Of a DNA stretch of 64,000 nucleotides, positions 6,574 to 15,041 are shown in pieces. The stretch covers positions 62,001-126,000 of the forward strand of contig JAFVTI010000008.1 of assembly GCA_017503325.1 (NCBI GenBank), given 5' to 3'. Made by a program: the position numbers and the translations under genes. Under the pieces are notes generated by a model. The model made no database searches. It was not told the origin of the DNA and worked only from the letters and a program-made list of their open reading frames with translations. The stretch comes from Clostridia bacterium. Lineage in GTDB: Bacteria > Bacillota > Clostridia > Oscillospirales > CAG-272. The first letter of the stretch is position 1. Each line of letters opens with the position of its first letter.

Positions 6574-8319
6574 ATGTCCAAAAAGCTTATGCTCGGAAAT
6601 GCGGCCGTTGCACGCGGCGCATACGAGGCAGGCGTGCGCGTGGTATCCTCTTACCCCGGCACCCCCAGCACCGAGATTACCGAAAATATTGTGCAATACC
6701 CCGAGATCAACGTCGAATGGGCCCCCAACGAAAAGGTGGCTGCCGAGGTTGCCATCGGAGCAGCGATCGGCGGCGGCCGCGCCATGACCTGCTGCAAGCA
6801 CGTTGGCCTGAACGTCATGGCCGACCCCTTCTTTACCGCATCCTACACAGGCGTGAACGCAGGCCTTGTGATTGCCGTAGCAGACGACCCCGGTATGCAT
6901 TCCTCGCAAAACGAGCAGGATTCCCGCCACTATGCAAAGGCCTCCAAGCTGCCCATGCTGGAGCCCTCGGACTCCTCGGAGTGCTTGGAGTTCACCAAGC
7001 TGGCATTTGACCTCTCCGAGCAGTTTGACACCCCCGTGCTGCTGCGCCTTTCCACCCGTATCTCTCACTCGCAGAACCCCGTAGAGATCAGCGAGCGCAA
7101 GGAGACCCTGGTCAAGCCCTACGAAAAGAGCATTCCCAAGTACGTCATGATGCCCGCCATGGCCATCGGCAAGCACGTGGTGGTGGAGCAGCGTCACCTG
7201 GATCTGGTAAAATATGCCGAGACCTCGCCGCTCAACGTCGTCGAGGACAACAGCGCGCGCATCGGCGTGATCGTATCCGGCACGACCTACCTGTATGCGC
7301 ACGAGGCGCTGGGCAGCTCTGTCAACTACTTAAAGCTGGGCATGGCTTATCCCCTGCCCGAGCAGAAGATCAAGGATTTTGCCGCTTCGGTGGACACCCT
7401 TTGGGTGATCGAGGAGCTGGATCCCTTTATTGAGGAGCATTGCAACAACATCGGCGTCAAGGTTTCGGGCAAGCAGCACTTTACCATGCTTGGCGAATAC
7501 ACCCCCGCCATGATCCGCTCAGCGGTGCTCGGCACGCCCAATCCCGCATATATCGCGCTTGAATCCGCGATCCCCGGCCGTCCGCCCGTCATGTGCGCGG
7601 GCTGCCCGCACAGAGGCACATTCTACGTGCTCAAAAAGCTGGGTCTGACCGTCTCGGGTGACATCGGCTGCTACACGCTGGGCGCGGTCGCTCCCCTTGC
7701 ATCGGTGGACACCACCATCTGTATGGGCGCATCGGTTGGCGCGGCCTTCGGCATGGCCAAGGTACGCGGCGAGGAGTTCAACAAAAAGCTGGTCAGCGTG
7801 ATCGGCGACTCCACCTTTATCCATTCTGGCATTACGGGCCTGATTGATATCGTTTACAACAAGGGCGCGAACACGGTCATCGTGCTTGATAACTCTATTA
7901 CAGGCATGACCGGTCACCAGCAGAACCCCGCTATGGGCAAGACCATCCGCGGCGAGGACACCCGCGCGGTCGACCTGGTCGCACTCTGCCACGCAGTCGG
8001 CGTGGATCGCGTGCGCGTGGCCGATCCCTTTGATCTCAAGGGCTTTGAGGCGGTCGTCCGCGAGGAGCTGGCTGCAGATGAACCGTCCGTGATCATCGCA
8101 CAGCGTCCCTGCGCGCTGCTCAAACACGTCAAGTACGTAGGGACTTGCGAAATTACCGACAAGTGCCGCAAGTGCAAGCTCTGCATGAAGCTTGGCTGCC
8201 CTGCCATTTCGGTTCAGGCAGACGGCTCTGTCAAGATCGACGCCACACAATGCAACGGTTGCGGCCTTTGCACAGGCGTTTGCCCCTTTGGTGCCATTGA
8301 GAAGAAGGAGGAGGACTGA
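6574..8319 (+). CDS. iorA: Indolepyruvate:ferredoxin oxidoreductase, alpha subunit
   Basis: This 581-residue subunit oxidatively decarboxylates aryl 2-oxoacids (from Trp, Phe, Tyr) to arylacetyl-CoA, reducing ferredoxin. The N-terminal half is the pyrimidine-binding part (SSYPGTPSTEITENI near 26-40). The thiamine-diphosphate part includes MCAGCPHRGTFY, GDIGCYTLG and the GDS...DNS motif. The C-terminus has two 4Fe-4S sites, CRKCKLCMKLGC and CNGCGLCTGVC. At 581 residues it is close to the family's usual length. It begins 19 bases after the ligase and ends two bases before iorB. Confidence 0.95.
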   Translation: MSKKLMLGNAAVARGAYEAGVRVVSSYPGTPSTEITENIVQYPEINVEWAPNEKVAAEVAIGAAIGGGRAMTCCKHVGLNVMADPFFTASYTGVNAGLVIAVADDPGMHSSQNEQDSRHYAKASKLPMLEPSDSSECLEFTKLAFDLSEQFDTPVLLRLSTRISHSQNPVEISERKETLVKPYEKSIPKYVMMPAMAIGKHVVVEQRHLDLVKYAETSPLNVVEDNSARIGVIVSGTTYLYAHEALGSSVNYLKLGMAYPLPEQKIKDFAASVDTLWVIEELDPFIEEHCNNIGVKVSGKQHFTMLGEYTPAMIRSAVLGTPNPAYIALESAIPGRPPVMCAGCPHRGTFYVLKKLGLTVSGDIGCYTLGAVAPLASVDTTICMGASVGAAFGMAKVRGEEFNKKLVSVIGDSTFIHSGITGLIDIVYNKGANTVIVLDNSITGMTGHQQNPAMGKTIRGEDTRAVDLVALCHAVGVDRVRVADPFDLKGFEAVVREELAADEPSVIIAQRPCALLKHVKYVGTCEITDKCRKCKLCMKLGCPAISVQADGSVKIDATQCNGCGLCTGVCPFGAIEKKEED

Positions 8320-8321
8320 CC

Positions 8322-8900
8322 ATGAAAAACGTAAATATTATGATCGTGGGCGTGGGCGGTCAGGGCACTCTGCTTGCCAGCCGCATCCTCGGCAACGCCA
8401 TTCTCTCTCTTGGCTATGACGTCAAGGTCTCCGAGGTGCACGGCATGTCGCAGCGCGGCGGCAGCGTGGTCACCTACGTCAAATACGGCGACAAGGTCTA
8501 CTCCCCCGTCATTGACAAGGGCGAGGCAGATATCATTCTCGCCTTTGAGCAGCTGGAAGCTCTGCGCGCGCTGCCCTATCTCAAAATGGGCGGCAAAATG
8601 ATTGCCAACACGCAAAAGATCAATCCCATGCCCGTTATCACGGGTGCGGCTACCTATCCCGAGGGCATTCTCGAGACGCTTGGCGCAAAGGTTGACCTGA
8701 CCGCACTTGACGCGCTTGCCATGGCCAAGGAAGCAGGCAACACCAAGGCAGTCAACGTGGTGCTGATGGGCGTGATGGCCAAGAACACCGACATTCCTTA
8801 CGAAACCTGGGTCGAATCGGTACGCGCATGCGTGCCCGCCAAGTTCCTTGAAGCAAACCTGCGCGCCTTTGACGCAGGATATCACTACACGGGGGCATAA
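8322..8900 (+). CDS. iorB: Indolepyruvate:ferredoxin oxidoreductase, beta subunit
   Basis: A 192-residue gamma-type subunit with the typical N-terminal GVGGQGTLLASRILG (11-25) and the strongly conserved SEVHGMSQRGGSV (39-51). It forms the heteromeric enzyme with the upstream product. GGAGGAGGA inside the end of iorA serves as its ribosome binding site. Confidence 0.95.
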   Translation: MKNVNIMIVGVGGQGTLLASRILGNAILSLGYDVKVSEVHGMSQRGGSVVTYVKYGDKVYSPVIDKGEADIILAFEQLEALRALPYLKMGGKMIANTQKINPMPVITGAATYPEGILETLGAKVDLTALDALAMAKEAGNTKAVNVVLMGVMAKNTDIPYETWVESVRACVPAKFLEANLRAFDAGYHYTGA

Positions 8901-8901
8901 T

Positions 8902-9585
8902 ATGGCAGACAGATCCTCCACCACATGGAAAAAGATTCTGATCATTGTCTACATCGTCCTCTCCCTTGCAGGCTTTGCGGCCATTCTGATCATTCCCGCC
9001 TCGCGCGAGGTGTTCAAAACGCTTTCGAGTACACACCCCTACCTCATGGGCTTTGCAAAATTCGCCATTCTCGCGACTGCGGGCGAACTGCTTGCCGTAC
9101 GCCTTGCCAAAAAGGAATGGCTCCTGCCCTCTTACGTGTGGGCAAGATTTCTGATCTGGGGCGTCATTGGCGTCTGGATCACCTACATGATGAAGATCTT
9201 CGGTGCGGGCGTTGGCGCTTTGATGGCAAGCGGCCTGTTGCCCAACCCCGAGCACGCGCTGTTTGGCAGCTTTATCAAGGCATTCTTTATCAGCGCCACC
9301 ATGAATCTTTCCTTTGGTCCTACCTTCATGGCTCTGCACAAGTGCTCTGACACTTACCTTGACATCCGTGCCACGGGCAAGCGCAAGATCAGCCTTGCAA
9401 ACGTGATCCACAAGGTGGATTGGGAAAAGTTCGCGTCCTTTACGCTGCTTAAAACCGTACCGCTTTTCTGGATCCCCGCACACACCCTGACCTTTATGCT
9501 CCCCGCCGAATACCAGGTGGCCATGGCCGCCGCGCTCTCGGTTGCGCTGGGCATTATCCTCAACCTCAAAAGAAAAAAAGCATAA
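8902..9585 (+). CDS. Multi-pass membrane protein, possibly Mpv17/PMP22-like
   Basis: A 227-residue protein with about four to five hydrophobic segments (about 11-30, 45-62, 75-95, 110-135, 200-220). Its central WARFLIWGVIG and the late W-I-P-x-H-T-L-T-F-M-L-P resemble the Mpv17/PMP22 channel-like family, but I hold this loosely. The ATG at 8902 follows the iorB stop by one base and suits coupling; an in-frame ATG at 8848 would lie inside iorB. Its place between arylacetyl-CoA-forming enzymes and a ligase suggests a role in moving the aromatic acid product or substrate across the membrane, which is inference. Confidence 0.7.
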   Translation: MADRSSTTWKKILIIVYIVLSLAGFAAILIIPASREVFKTLSSTHPYLMGFAKFAILATAGELLAVRLAKKEWLLPSYVWARFLIWGVIGVWITYMMKIFGAGVGALMASGLLPNPEHALFGSFIKAFFISATMNLSFGPTFMALHKCSDTYLDIRATGKRKISLANVIHKVDWEKFASFTLLKTVPLFWIPAHTLTFMLPAEYQVAMAAALSVALGIILNLKRKKA

Positions 9586-9618
9586 ACCCATAAATCCTAC
9601 AAAGAAAAGAGAACTCTT

Positions 9619-10923
9619 ATGTCTATCAGAAACCCCGAAATCGAATGTATGCCTCGCGAGCAGATCGTCGCGATGCAAAACGAGCGACTTGTCGCACAAG
9701 TCAAGCGTTGCTATGAAAACGTGGAATGCTTCCGCAAGAGAATGGACGAGGCAGGGCTGACCCCCGACGACGTTCACGGCGTCGAGGACCTCTCCAAGCT
9801 CCCCTTCTCCTACAAAAGCGACCTTAGAGACTACTACCCCTTCGGCCTTTTTGCAACTCCCATGTCCGAGATCGTGCGCGTGCACGCGTCTTCCGGCACG
9901 ACGGGAAAGCGAATCGTGGTTGGATATACCAAAAACGACTTGGCCATGTGGGCTGACTGTGTCGCCAGAATGATGGAGGCGGTCGGTCTTGACGAGCGCG
10001 ATATCGTGCAGGTTTCTTATGGCTACGGCTTATTCACCGGCGGTCTCGGCGCACACGGCGGTACCGAGGCGTTGGGTGCGACCGTTATTCCCATGTCCTC
10101 GGGCAACACCTCCCTGCAGATTCAGACCATGGTGGACTTTGGTGCCACCGCACTCTGCTGCACCCCCTCTTACGCCCTCTATCTGGGTGAGGAGATCGAG
10201 CGTCTGGGACTCAAAGACCAGCTCAAGCTCAAGGCAGGCATTTTCGGTGCAGAGCCCTGGAGCGAGGACATGAGATTGCAGATCCAGGAAAAGCTGGGTC
10301 TGAAGGCTTACGATATTTACGGTCTTTCCGAAATTCTCGGCCCGGGTGTGGCCTGCGAGTGCGAGTGCCAGGCCGGCATGCACGTCTGGGAGGACCACTT
10401 TATCCCCGAGATCATTGACCCCGACACCTGCGAGGTGCTGCCCGAGGGTGAGTCGGGCGAGCTGGTGTTCACCACCATTACCAAGGAGGGCTTCCCCTTG
10501 ATCCGCTACCGCACCCGCGACATCTGCTCGCTCAACTACGAAAAGTGCGCTTGCGGCAGAACCCACGTGCGTATGCGCAAGCCCAGCGGCAGAAGCGACG
10601 ACATGCTGATCATTCGCGGCGTCAACGTATTCCCCTCTCAGATCGAGGAGGTACTGCTCCGCGTCAGCGGCGGCGACATCACGCCCAACTATCAGATCGT
10701 GGTGGACCGCGTCAACAACACCGACACCTTTGACGTCAACGTGGAAATGAGCGAGACCCTGTTTGCGGACGATATCCGTTCGATCGAGGCAGTGGAAAAG
10801 CGCATTACCTCGGGACTTCGCGACATGCTTGGCATTTCCGCCAAGGTACACCTGGTCAACCCCAAGACCATTGCGCGCAGCGAGGGTAAGGCAAAGCGCG
10901 TGATCGATAACAGAAAATATTAA
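9619..10923 (+). CDS. paaK: Phenylacetate-CoA ligase
   Basis: A 434-residue AMP-forming ligase of the PaaK family, matching the usual length. Motifs: VHASSGTTGKRIVVGYT (about 91-107), YGYGLFTGGLGAHGG, GAEPWSEDMR, YDIYGLSEILGPGVACEC, and TRDICSLNYEKCACGRTH. The late ARSEGKAKRV holds the C-terminal lysine region. In fermenters with IorAB it probably works in the ATP-yielding direction, converting arylacetyl-CoA to the free acid; the direction is inferred from context. Confidence 0.94.
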   Translation: MSIRNPEIECMPREQIVAMQNERLVAQVKRCYENVECFRKRMDEAGLTPDDVHGVEDLSKLPFSYKSDLRDYYPFGLFATPMSEIVRVHASSGTTGKRIVVGYTKNDLAMWADCVARMMEAVGLDERDIVQVSYGYGLFTGGLGAHGGTEALGATVIPMSSGNTSLQIQTMVDFGATALCCTPSYALYLGEEIERLGLKDQLKLKAGIFGAEPWSEDMRLQIQEKLGLKAYDIYGLSEILGPGVACECECQAGMHVWEDHFIPEIIDPDTCEVLPEGESGELVFTTITKEGFPLIRYRTRDICSLNYEKCACGRTHVRMRKPSGRSDDMLIIRGVNVFPSQIEEVLLRVSGGDITPNYQIVVDRVNNTDTFDVNVEMSETLFADDIRSIEAVEKRITSGLRDMLGISAKVHLVNPKTIARSEGKAKRVIDNRKY

Positions 10924-10939
10924 GAAGGAGCGTAACGAA

Positions 10940-11371
10940 ATGAAGGTAAAGCAGCTTTCCGTATTTATTGAAAACCGCAAGGGCAATCTTGCGCCCGTGC
11001 TTTCGCACCTCTCCCGCGGCGGCGTGGACATCAGCGCGCTCTCTTTGGCAGACACCTCCGATTTCGGCGTGCTGCGCCTGATCGTGGACAAGGTGGAGCT
11101 TGCACAGAAGATCCTCTCCGAGGACGGCGTGATCGTCAAGGTCACCGAGGTGCTGGCTGTGGTCATGAACGACCATCCGGGCGGTGCTGCCGAGGTAGTC
11201 AACATTCTGGCTGACAATCACGTAGAGATCGAATACATGTACGCCTGCGCCGGCAAGACCTTAGGCAAGGCGCTGATGATCGTGCGCGTGGACGACCCCG
11301 CAAAGGCCGAAGAAATTCTGTGCGCCAACGGCTTTGGCGATACCAAGGCAAACGAGATTTACAGAATTTAA
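10940..11371 (+). CDS. Tandem ACT-domain protein
   Basis: 143 residues forming two ACT domains (about 1-67 and 70-140): KQLSVFIENRKGNLAPVLSHL opens the first and VVMNDHPGGAAEVVNIL the second. Stand-alone ACT proteins of this type bind amino acids and often accompany PaaK/IorAB operons. It is the last gene of the operon and may sense an aromatic amino acid; this is inferred. Confidence 0.9.
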   Translation: MKVKQLSVFIENRKGNLAPVLSHLSRGGVDISALSLADTSDFGVLRLIVDKVELAQKILSEDGVIVKVTEVLAVVMNDHPGGAAEVVNILADNHVEIEYMYACAGKTLGKALMIVRVDDPAKAEEILCANGFGDTKANEIYRI

Positions 11372-11384
11372 TTGATCCAGCGCA

Positions 11385-11489
11385 ATAAAAAATCCTCAGC
11401 AAAGGGCTCCTTCTCATAAGGAAGTTTACCTAACGCACGGTAGGGGCGAACTGTGTTCGCCCGCGGGAGACCGCAGGTCTCCCCTACGG
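11385..11489 (+). repeat. Palindromic repeat cluster, left of the orphan gene
   Basis: An AATAAAAAATCCTC...CTTCTCATAAGGAAG block (11389-11425) has an inverted relative at 12344-12378. It is followed by a cloverleaf-like palindrome at 11439-11489: outer GTAGGGG/CCCCTAC enclosing GGGCGAACTGTGTTCGCCC and GGGAGACCGCAGGTCTCCC. Confidence 0.7.
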
Positions 11490-11525
11490 ATAAACAAATT
11501 TGATCCGCAGAAAACAAATAATAAT

Positions 11526-11560
11526 CCCCGACAGATTTCAATGTCTGTCGGGGTTGTATT
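11526..11560. terminator. Terminator between convergent genes
   Basis: CCCCGACAGA / TCTGTCGGGG stem with an eight-base loop, followed on the plus strand by TTGTATTT. It ends the arylpyruvate operon. Confidence 0.75.
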
Positions 11561-11596
11561 TAATCTGTTCGATAAATTGGAATCTGTCTCTCTGCA

Positions 11597-12052
11597 TTAG
11601 TCCTCCGTCATGATTCTCCAAAACAACTTTGCAGCAATTACATAAGTACAGTATTCTCCGTTAGCGGAAAGCGGTTTTTCTTCCGAATACTTTATGGGAT
11701 CAAATCCATCCCAATCTGCCCATACTATCAGCTTGTCATCACGAGTTTTACCAAGTAGGTCGCTATGAAAATTCAAATATGCACCAAAAATGTCGCAGAA
11801 ATCATTATCCTCCCAACCAACAATATTACATTTTCTTACTCCTGTAAAGCACAGTTCAATAGGTTTATTACACTGACTATGTAATATCATTTCAATGCTA
11901 TGCTCAAGCAATCCGCCATTTGCCATAGCACCCTTATCATTCACAAATGCTCCGCTATGATAGTTTATTGATACTATACAGCTATCGTGAAAGCCGCTAT
12001 ATTCTTTCATCAAATTGTCGATATCAACTTCATTTTTTATTTCATTCCACAT
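11597..12052 (-). CDS. Hypothetical protein, probably acquired
   Basis: A 151-residue soluble protein, AT-rich compared with its neighbours, with an acidic composition and many aromatic residues (GFHDSCIV, VGWEDNDFCDIFGAYLNFH, VWADWDGFDP). I do not recognise the family; its size, composition and isolation are reminiscent of immunity-type proteins, but no toxin is present. The ATG at 12052 has AAGGAG 12 bases upstream; an ATG at 12082 lacks a binding site. It lies alone between inverted repeat blocks (11385-11489 and 12210-12378), which suggests transfer. Confidence 0.65.
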   Translation of the reverse strand: MWNEIKNEVDIDNLMKEYSGFHDSCIVSINYHSGAFVNDKGAMANGGLLEHSIEMILHSQCNKPIELCFTGVRKCNIVGWEDNDFCDIFGAYLNFHSDLLGKTRDDKLIVWADWDGFDPIKYSEEKPLSANGEYCTYVIAAKLFWRIMTED

Positions 12053-12209
12053 ACAATACCAAAACTCCTTTTTTATTCCCATGATAGTTCTTCATCAAAT
12101 TCTTATTTATCGTTCTGTTTTATCGCCAGTTTCGCCGTTGTATTACAAATGCATCGGGCAAAGCCCATATCCCTATTTATTATAACTCAAATCAACAGAG
12201 AACGCAAGA

Positions 12210-12378
12210 GTGATATTCCGACTTCGTCGGAGTGATATTATACGGCTGCGTCGTGTAGTGATATTGTTCGGCTTCGCCTCACAGTGATATTTTATTCGCC
12301 TCCAAACTCGCGTAGCGAGCCGCAGGCGAATAAAACTGCCCAACTTCCTTATGAGAAGTTGGGCAATGCGGAGGATTT
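12210..12378. repeat. GTGATATT hairpin array and inverted repeat block
   Basis: GTGATATT occurs at 12210, 12232, 12258 and 12284, each pair separated by a short hairpin built on CTTCG or CTGCG (for example CCGACTTCGTCGG). Next come a GCGAATAAAA-type palindrome and CTTCCTTATGAGAAG, the inverted relative of 11411-11425. The stretch 12053-12390 otherwise holds no supported gene. Confidence 0.75.
12337..12363 (-). terminator. Probable terminator of the secreted glycosidase
   Basis: GCCCAACTTC / GAAGTTGGGC hairpin, followed on the minus strand by AGTTTTATT. It is part of the repeat block. Confidence 0.45.
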
Positions 12379-12390
12379 TTATTTTTTCGA

Positions 12391-14487
12391 TCAATCCTTT
12401 TTCTTTTTGCACACCACGGCTGCAGCGGTTGCTACTGCCAACGCTGCCACAGGTGCGGCTACTGACTTACATCCGCCCTCGGCTTCACCCGTCTGCTCTG
12501 TCTCGGTATCCGATCCGGACATTACGCAAGGCTCATCGGGTGCACCGTTGAGCACGCGGAAGCTATATGCGGGCAGCGTGATGCTGTATACGCCCTCGGT
12601 CGGGCTGACCTTACCGTCGGACGCGATCTGTGAGCCGTCGGTGGGCAACTTATCTTCTGCGAACAGGTAACTGTCCATCTCGCAATCGAACAGGCTCGTG
12701 GAAATATGAACCACCTGCTCGGCTGCCGAGCGGTTGACGGCGATCAGACTCCACGTGCCGTCGGGGGCCTTGACGCACACAGCGTCGATCAGGCTGCCGT
12801 CCTCGCCGGTCACGGGATAAACGCTCGAGCCCTTGGGAATATAATTGCACAGCAGTCCCCATGCGTAATACGTGGGGCGATAGCTCCATTCTCCGTCGGT
12901 CTTGTAGCCGATCAAACCCATGCTCATAAGTCCGTAATTGTCGCCGCCGGTCTCGTTGTAATAATAGTACACGTCGTGCAGCGGCCAGTAGGAAAGTCCG
13001 GACGCGCCTGCACCAAGCGAGTTGACTGCCATGGATGCGATAAACAGACCTCTGCCGTAAGTCTCGGTAGACGCCGCATAGTACGCGCCCTGCGCGCTGC
13101 CGTCACCGAATTCCCCGAATATATAAGGCTTTTCCGTACCGTAATTGGTTCTTCCCTGCACGAACTCGTCGATCATATCGTCCAAGTAGGGCATATCATA
13201 GCTCCAGGAATAGGTATGCGAGTCGAACATATCGCACACGTCCTTCAAGGCGTCATACGCGCGGCAATACCAGCCGAGGCTTTGCGCGTCGTCCGCGCCG
13301 ATCAGCTTGACGCTCTCCCGCAGCCCCGCATCCTTCAGATAGGCATCCACGGTTTTATAGTATTGCACGTAGCGGTCGAAATCCACCACGCCGCCCGACA
13401 TCTTGAAGGAATAGCTGGGCTCATTCTGCAAAATCACGCCCTTGACGCAATCATACCCCAACTGCTCCTTGATATAACGCAGCACAGTAGTCACGTTTTC
13501 GGCCATTTCATCCAGATCATTGGGCGCGCTGAGCCAGTCACCGCAATCGGGATAGGACAGCCAATCCCCTGCTGCTGCGCCCCACCAGGTCAGCATCACG
13601 TCCACGCCAAGCTCCTGGCAAACCTTCAGATATGCAAAGGTACACTTGACCTCATCCGAATCCCAGCGGAAATCTGCAAAATCCGCGCTCTTCGGGTCAC
13701 TGTTATCGTTGGCAGGCTCAAACCACTCGGGCATCACCATCATACGCACGCTCTGCAGACCCATCTCGTCCATGCGCTGCTTGATCAGCTCCAGGTCCTC
13801 GTCAGTCACGCCTCTCTCTTTGTTGACAGGCAGCAGCAGCTTGGGATCCCACTCGCATCCAAGTCCGACCGTCTGGAATTTGTTGGGCGTATCCGAAACC
13901 GTCAGATCATACGTGCCGCTCTCGGCCTCTGCACCGATATTGCTCATTTCACGCAGCACCACGTTATCCACCAGCACGCTGCCCGTGCTGAACCAAAGTC
14001 TGGGGCCTGCGTTGACCGAGACGGCATTTTCATTGGTGACAGTAAAGATGAAGTTGATCTTGACCCAGTCATCGCTGGTGCCGTAATGCGAGGAGGAAGC
14101 CATTTCTCCTATATTGTTCCCCGCAGCGTCGTACATGGTCATGCCCAAAATGACACCCGCGCCCTCGGGAGAAACGTTCTCGTACTTGACGTCCGCCTGC
14201 AAGATATAGGTCTTGCCGTACTTCATGTTACCGTACTGGAACACGCCGTTTGCCATGGGAGTCTCGTTGGTGATACGCAAAGCGCCCGAACCATCCACGC
14301 CCCCGTCCTTGACATACTCCGCCTTGCAATTGGACGGATCGTTGCTCCAGGATTGCCAGTTATTCAGTTTTCTTTCAAAATCTCCGTTCTTGAACATATT
14401 ATCCTGTGCTGCACCTGCGCCAAACACAGCACAAGTTGAAAGCAAAAGCAGGCAGGAGATCCCTGCGCAAATCCAACGCTTGAACAT
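12391..14487 (-). CDS. Secreted TIM-barrel glycoside hydrolase with CBM and C-terminal anchor
   Basis: A 698-residue protein: signal peptide (about 1-27), a carbohydrate-binding beta-sandwich of CBM4/9 type (NMFKNGDFE...NGVFQYGNMKYGKTY, about 30-180), a TIM barrel of clan GH-A type (about 205-560), a beta-sandwich tail, and a C-terminus with GGCKS, an Ala/Val-rich segment and KKKKD. Likely acid/base is Glu356 (QNEPSYSF) and nucleophile Glu459 (FGEFGDG), the spacing expected for GH5/GH39/GH30-like enzymes; the exact family and substrate are not clear. The ATG at 14487 has GGAGG eight bases upstream; the ATG at 14508 does not. It is a single-gene unit. The C-terminal signal recurs in three other proteins of this window. 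Confidence 0.82.
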   Translation of the reverse strand: MFKRWICAGISCLLLLSTCAVFGAGAAQDNMFKNGDFERKLNNWQSWSNDPSNCKAEYVKDGGVDGSGALRITNETPMANGVFQYGNMKYGKTYILQADVKYENVSPEGAGVILGMTMYDAAGNNIGEMASSSHYGTSDDWVKINFIFTVTNENAVSVNAGPRLWFSTGSVLVDNVVLREMSNIGAEAESGTYDLTVSDTPNKFQTVGLGCEWDPKLLLPVNKERGVTDEDLELIKQRMDEMGLQSVRMMVMPEWFEPANDNSDPKSADFADFRWDSDEVKCTFAYLKVCQELGVDVMLTWWGAAAGDWLSYPDCGDWLSAPNDLDEMAENVTTVLRYIKEQLGYDCVKGVILQNEPSYSFKMSGGVVDFDRYVQYYKTVDAYLKDAGLRESVKLIGADDAQSLGWYCRAYDALKDVCDMFDSHTYSWSYDMPYLDDMIDEFVQGRTNYGTEKPYIFGEFGDGSAQGAYYAASTETYGRGLFIASMAVNSLGAGASGLSYWPLHDVYYYYNETGGDNYGLMSMGLIGYKTDGEWSYRPTYYAWGLLCNYIPKGSSVYPVTGEDGSLIDAVCVKAPDGTWSLIAVNRSAAEQVVHISTSLFDCEMDSYLFAEDKLPTDGSQIASDGKVSPTEGVYSITLPAYSFRVLNGAPDEPCVMSGSDTETEQTGEAEGGCKSVAAPVAALAVATAAAVVCKKKKD

Positions 14488-14525
14488 ATCCAAATCCTCC
14501 GTTGTCATATTTTTTGATCATTTTT

Positions 14526-14555
14526 ATTATATCATACCGCATTGTCACATGTCAA
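14526..14555 (-). promoter_or_regulatory. Promoter of the secreted glycosidase
   Basis: Minus-strand TTGACA (14555-14550) and TATAAT (14531-14526) with an 18-base spacer. Confidence 0.85.
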
Positions 14556-14574
14556 GAAGCTTTTGATCATTACA

Positions 14575-14605
14575 AAAACTCCCCTGCCAAAGGCAAGGGA
14601 GTTTT
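14575..14605 (-). terminator. Terminator of the opp operon
   Basis: AAAACTCCC...GGGAGTTTT stem with a TTT loop on the minus strand and TTTTTG beyond it. Confidence 0.8.
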
Positions 14606-14609
14606 GTTA

Positions 14610-15035
14610 TTATACAACGTTGTAAAATTTCACGTACCAGATCACGTTGAAGATGATACCGACAGCGAGGAAAATCAGACCCGTGATCAAAACGCAAGCA
14701 TCTGTGGGCTTTTTGAGCTCGCTCATTTTGCGCTCGCGATAATCCGCATACATCTCCTGCCTTTTTCTGCCGCCCGGGATGATCCATGCCAACACGAAGT
14801 TGCGGACGATAAAGCTGATACCGATCAGCGCACCCTGGCTGCTGATAAATATCATCCCCGCAAACATGGTGATCAGAATGCCGGAAACAAAGAATCCGTC
14901 GGCCAGCACCATGATATTGTTTGCAAGGCTATCGGTAAAGAATCCCTTGATCCAGAATACGGCAAGCGTAAGTGCCGAGGCAACGCCAAAGCAGATCAAA
15001 AACTTGACAAGTAAACTCTTATTTTCCTGTTTCAC
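14610..15035 (-). CDS. DUF3899 membrane protein
   Basis: A 141-residue protein with four hydrophobic segments (about 9-28, 38-62, 66-88, 115-137) and a basic loop GGRKRQEMYADYRERK. The pattern (FFVSGILITMFAGMIFISSQGALIGISF) matches DUF3899, small membrane proteins of unknown function found in Firmicutes. It appears to start with GTG (15035), six bases after oppF, with a GGAAGG Shine-Dalgarno inside the oppF end. It is the last gene of the opp operon, so a link to the transporter is plausible. Confidence 0.75.
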   Translation of the reverse strand: MKQENKSLLVKFLICFGVASALTLAVFWIKGFFTDSLANNIMVLADGFFVSGILITMFAGMIFISSQGALIGISFIVRNFVLAWIIPGGRKRQEMYADYRERKMSELKKPTDACVLITGLIFLAVGIIFNVIWYVKFYNVV

Positions 15036-15041
15036 TGTATC

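Noticed and set aside
12706..14439. Plus-strand open frame of 577 codons
   Set aside because: Antisense of the secreted glycosidase; unusual His/Gln/Arg composition and no start signals.
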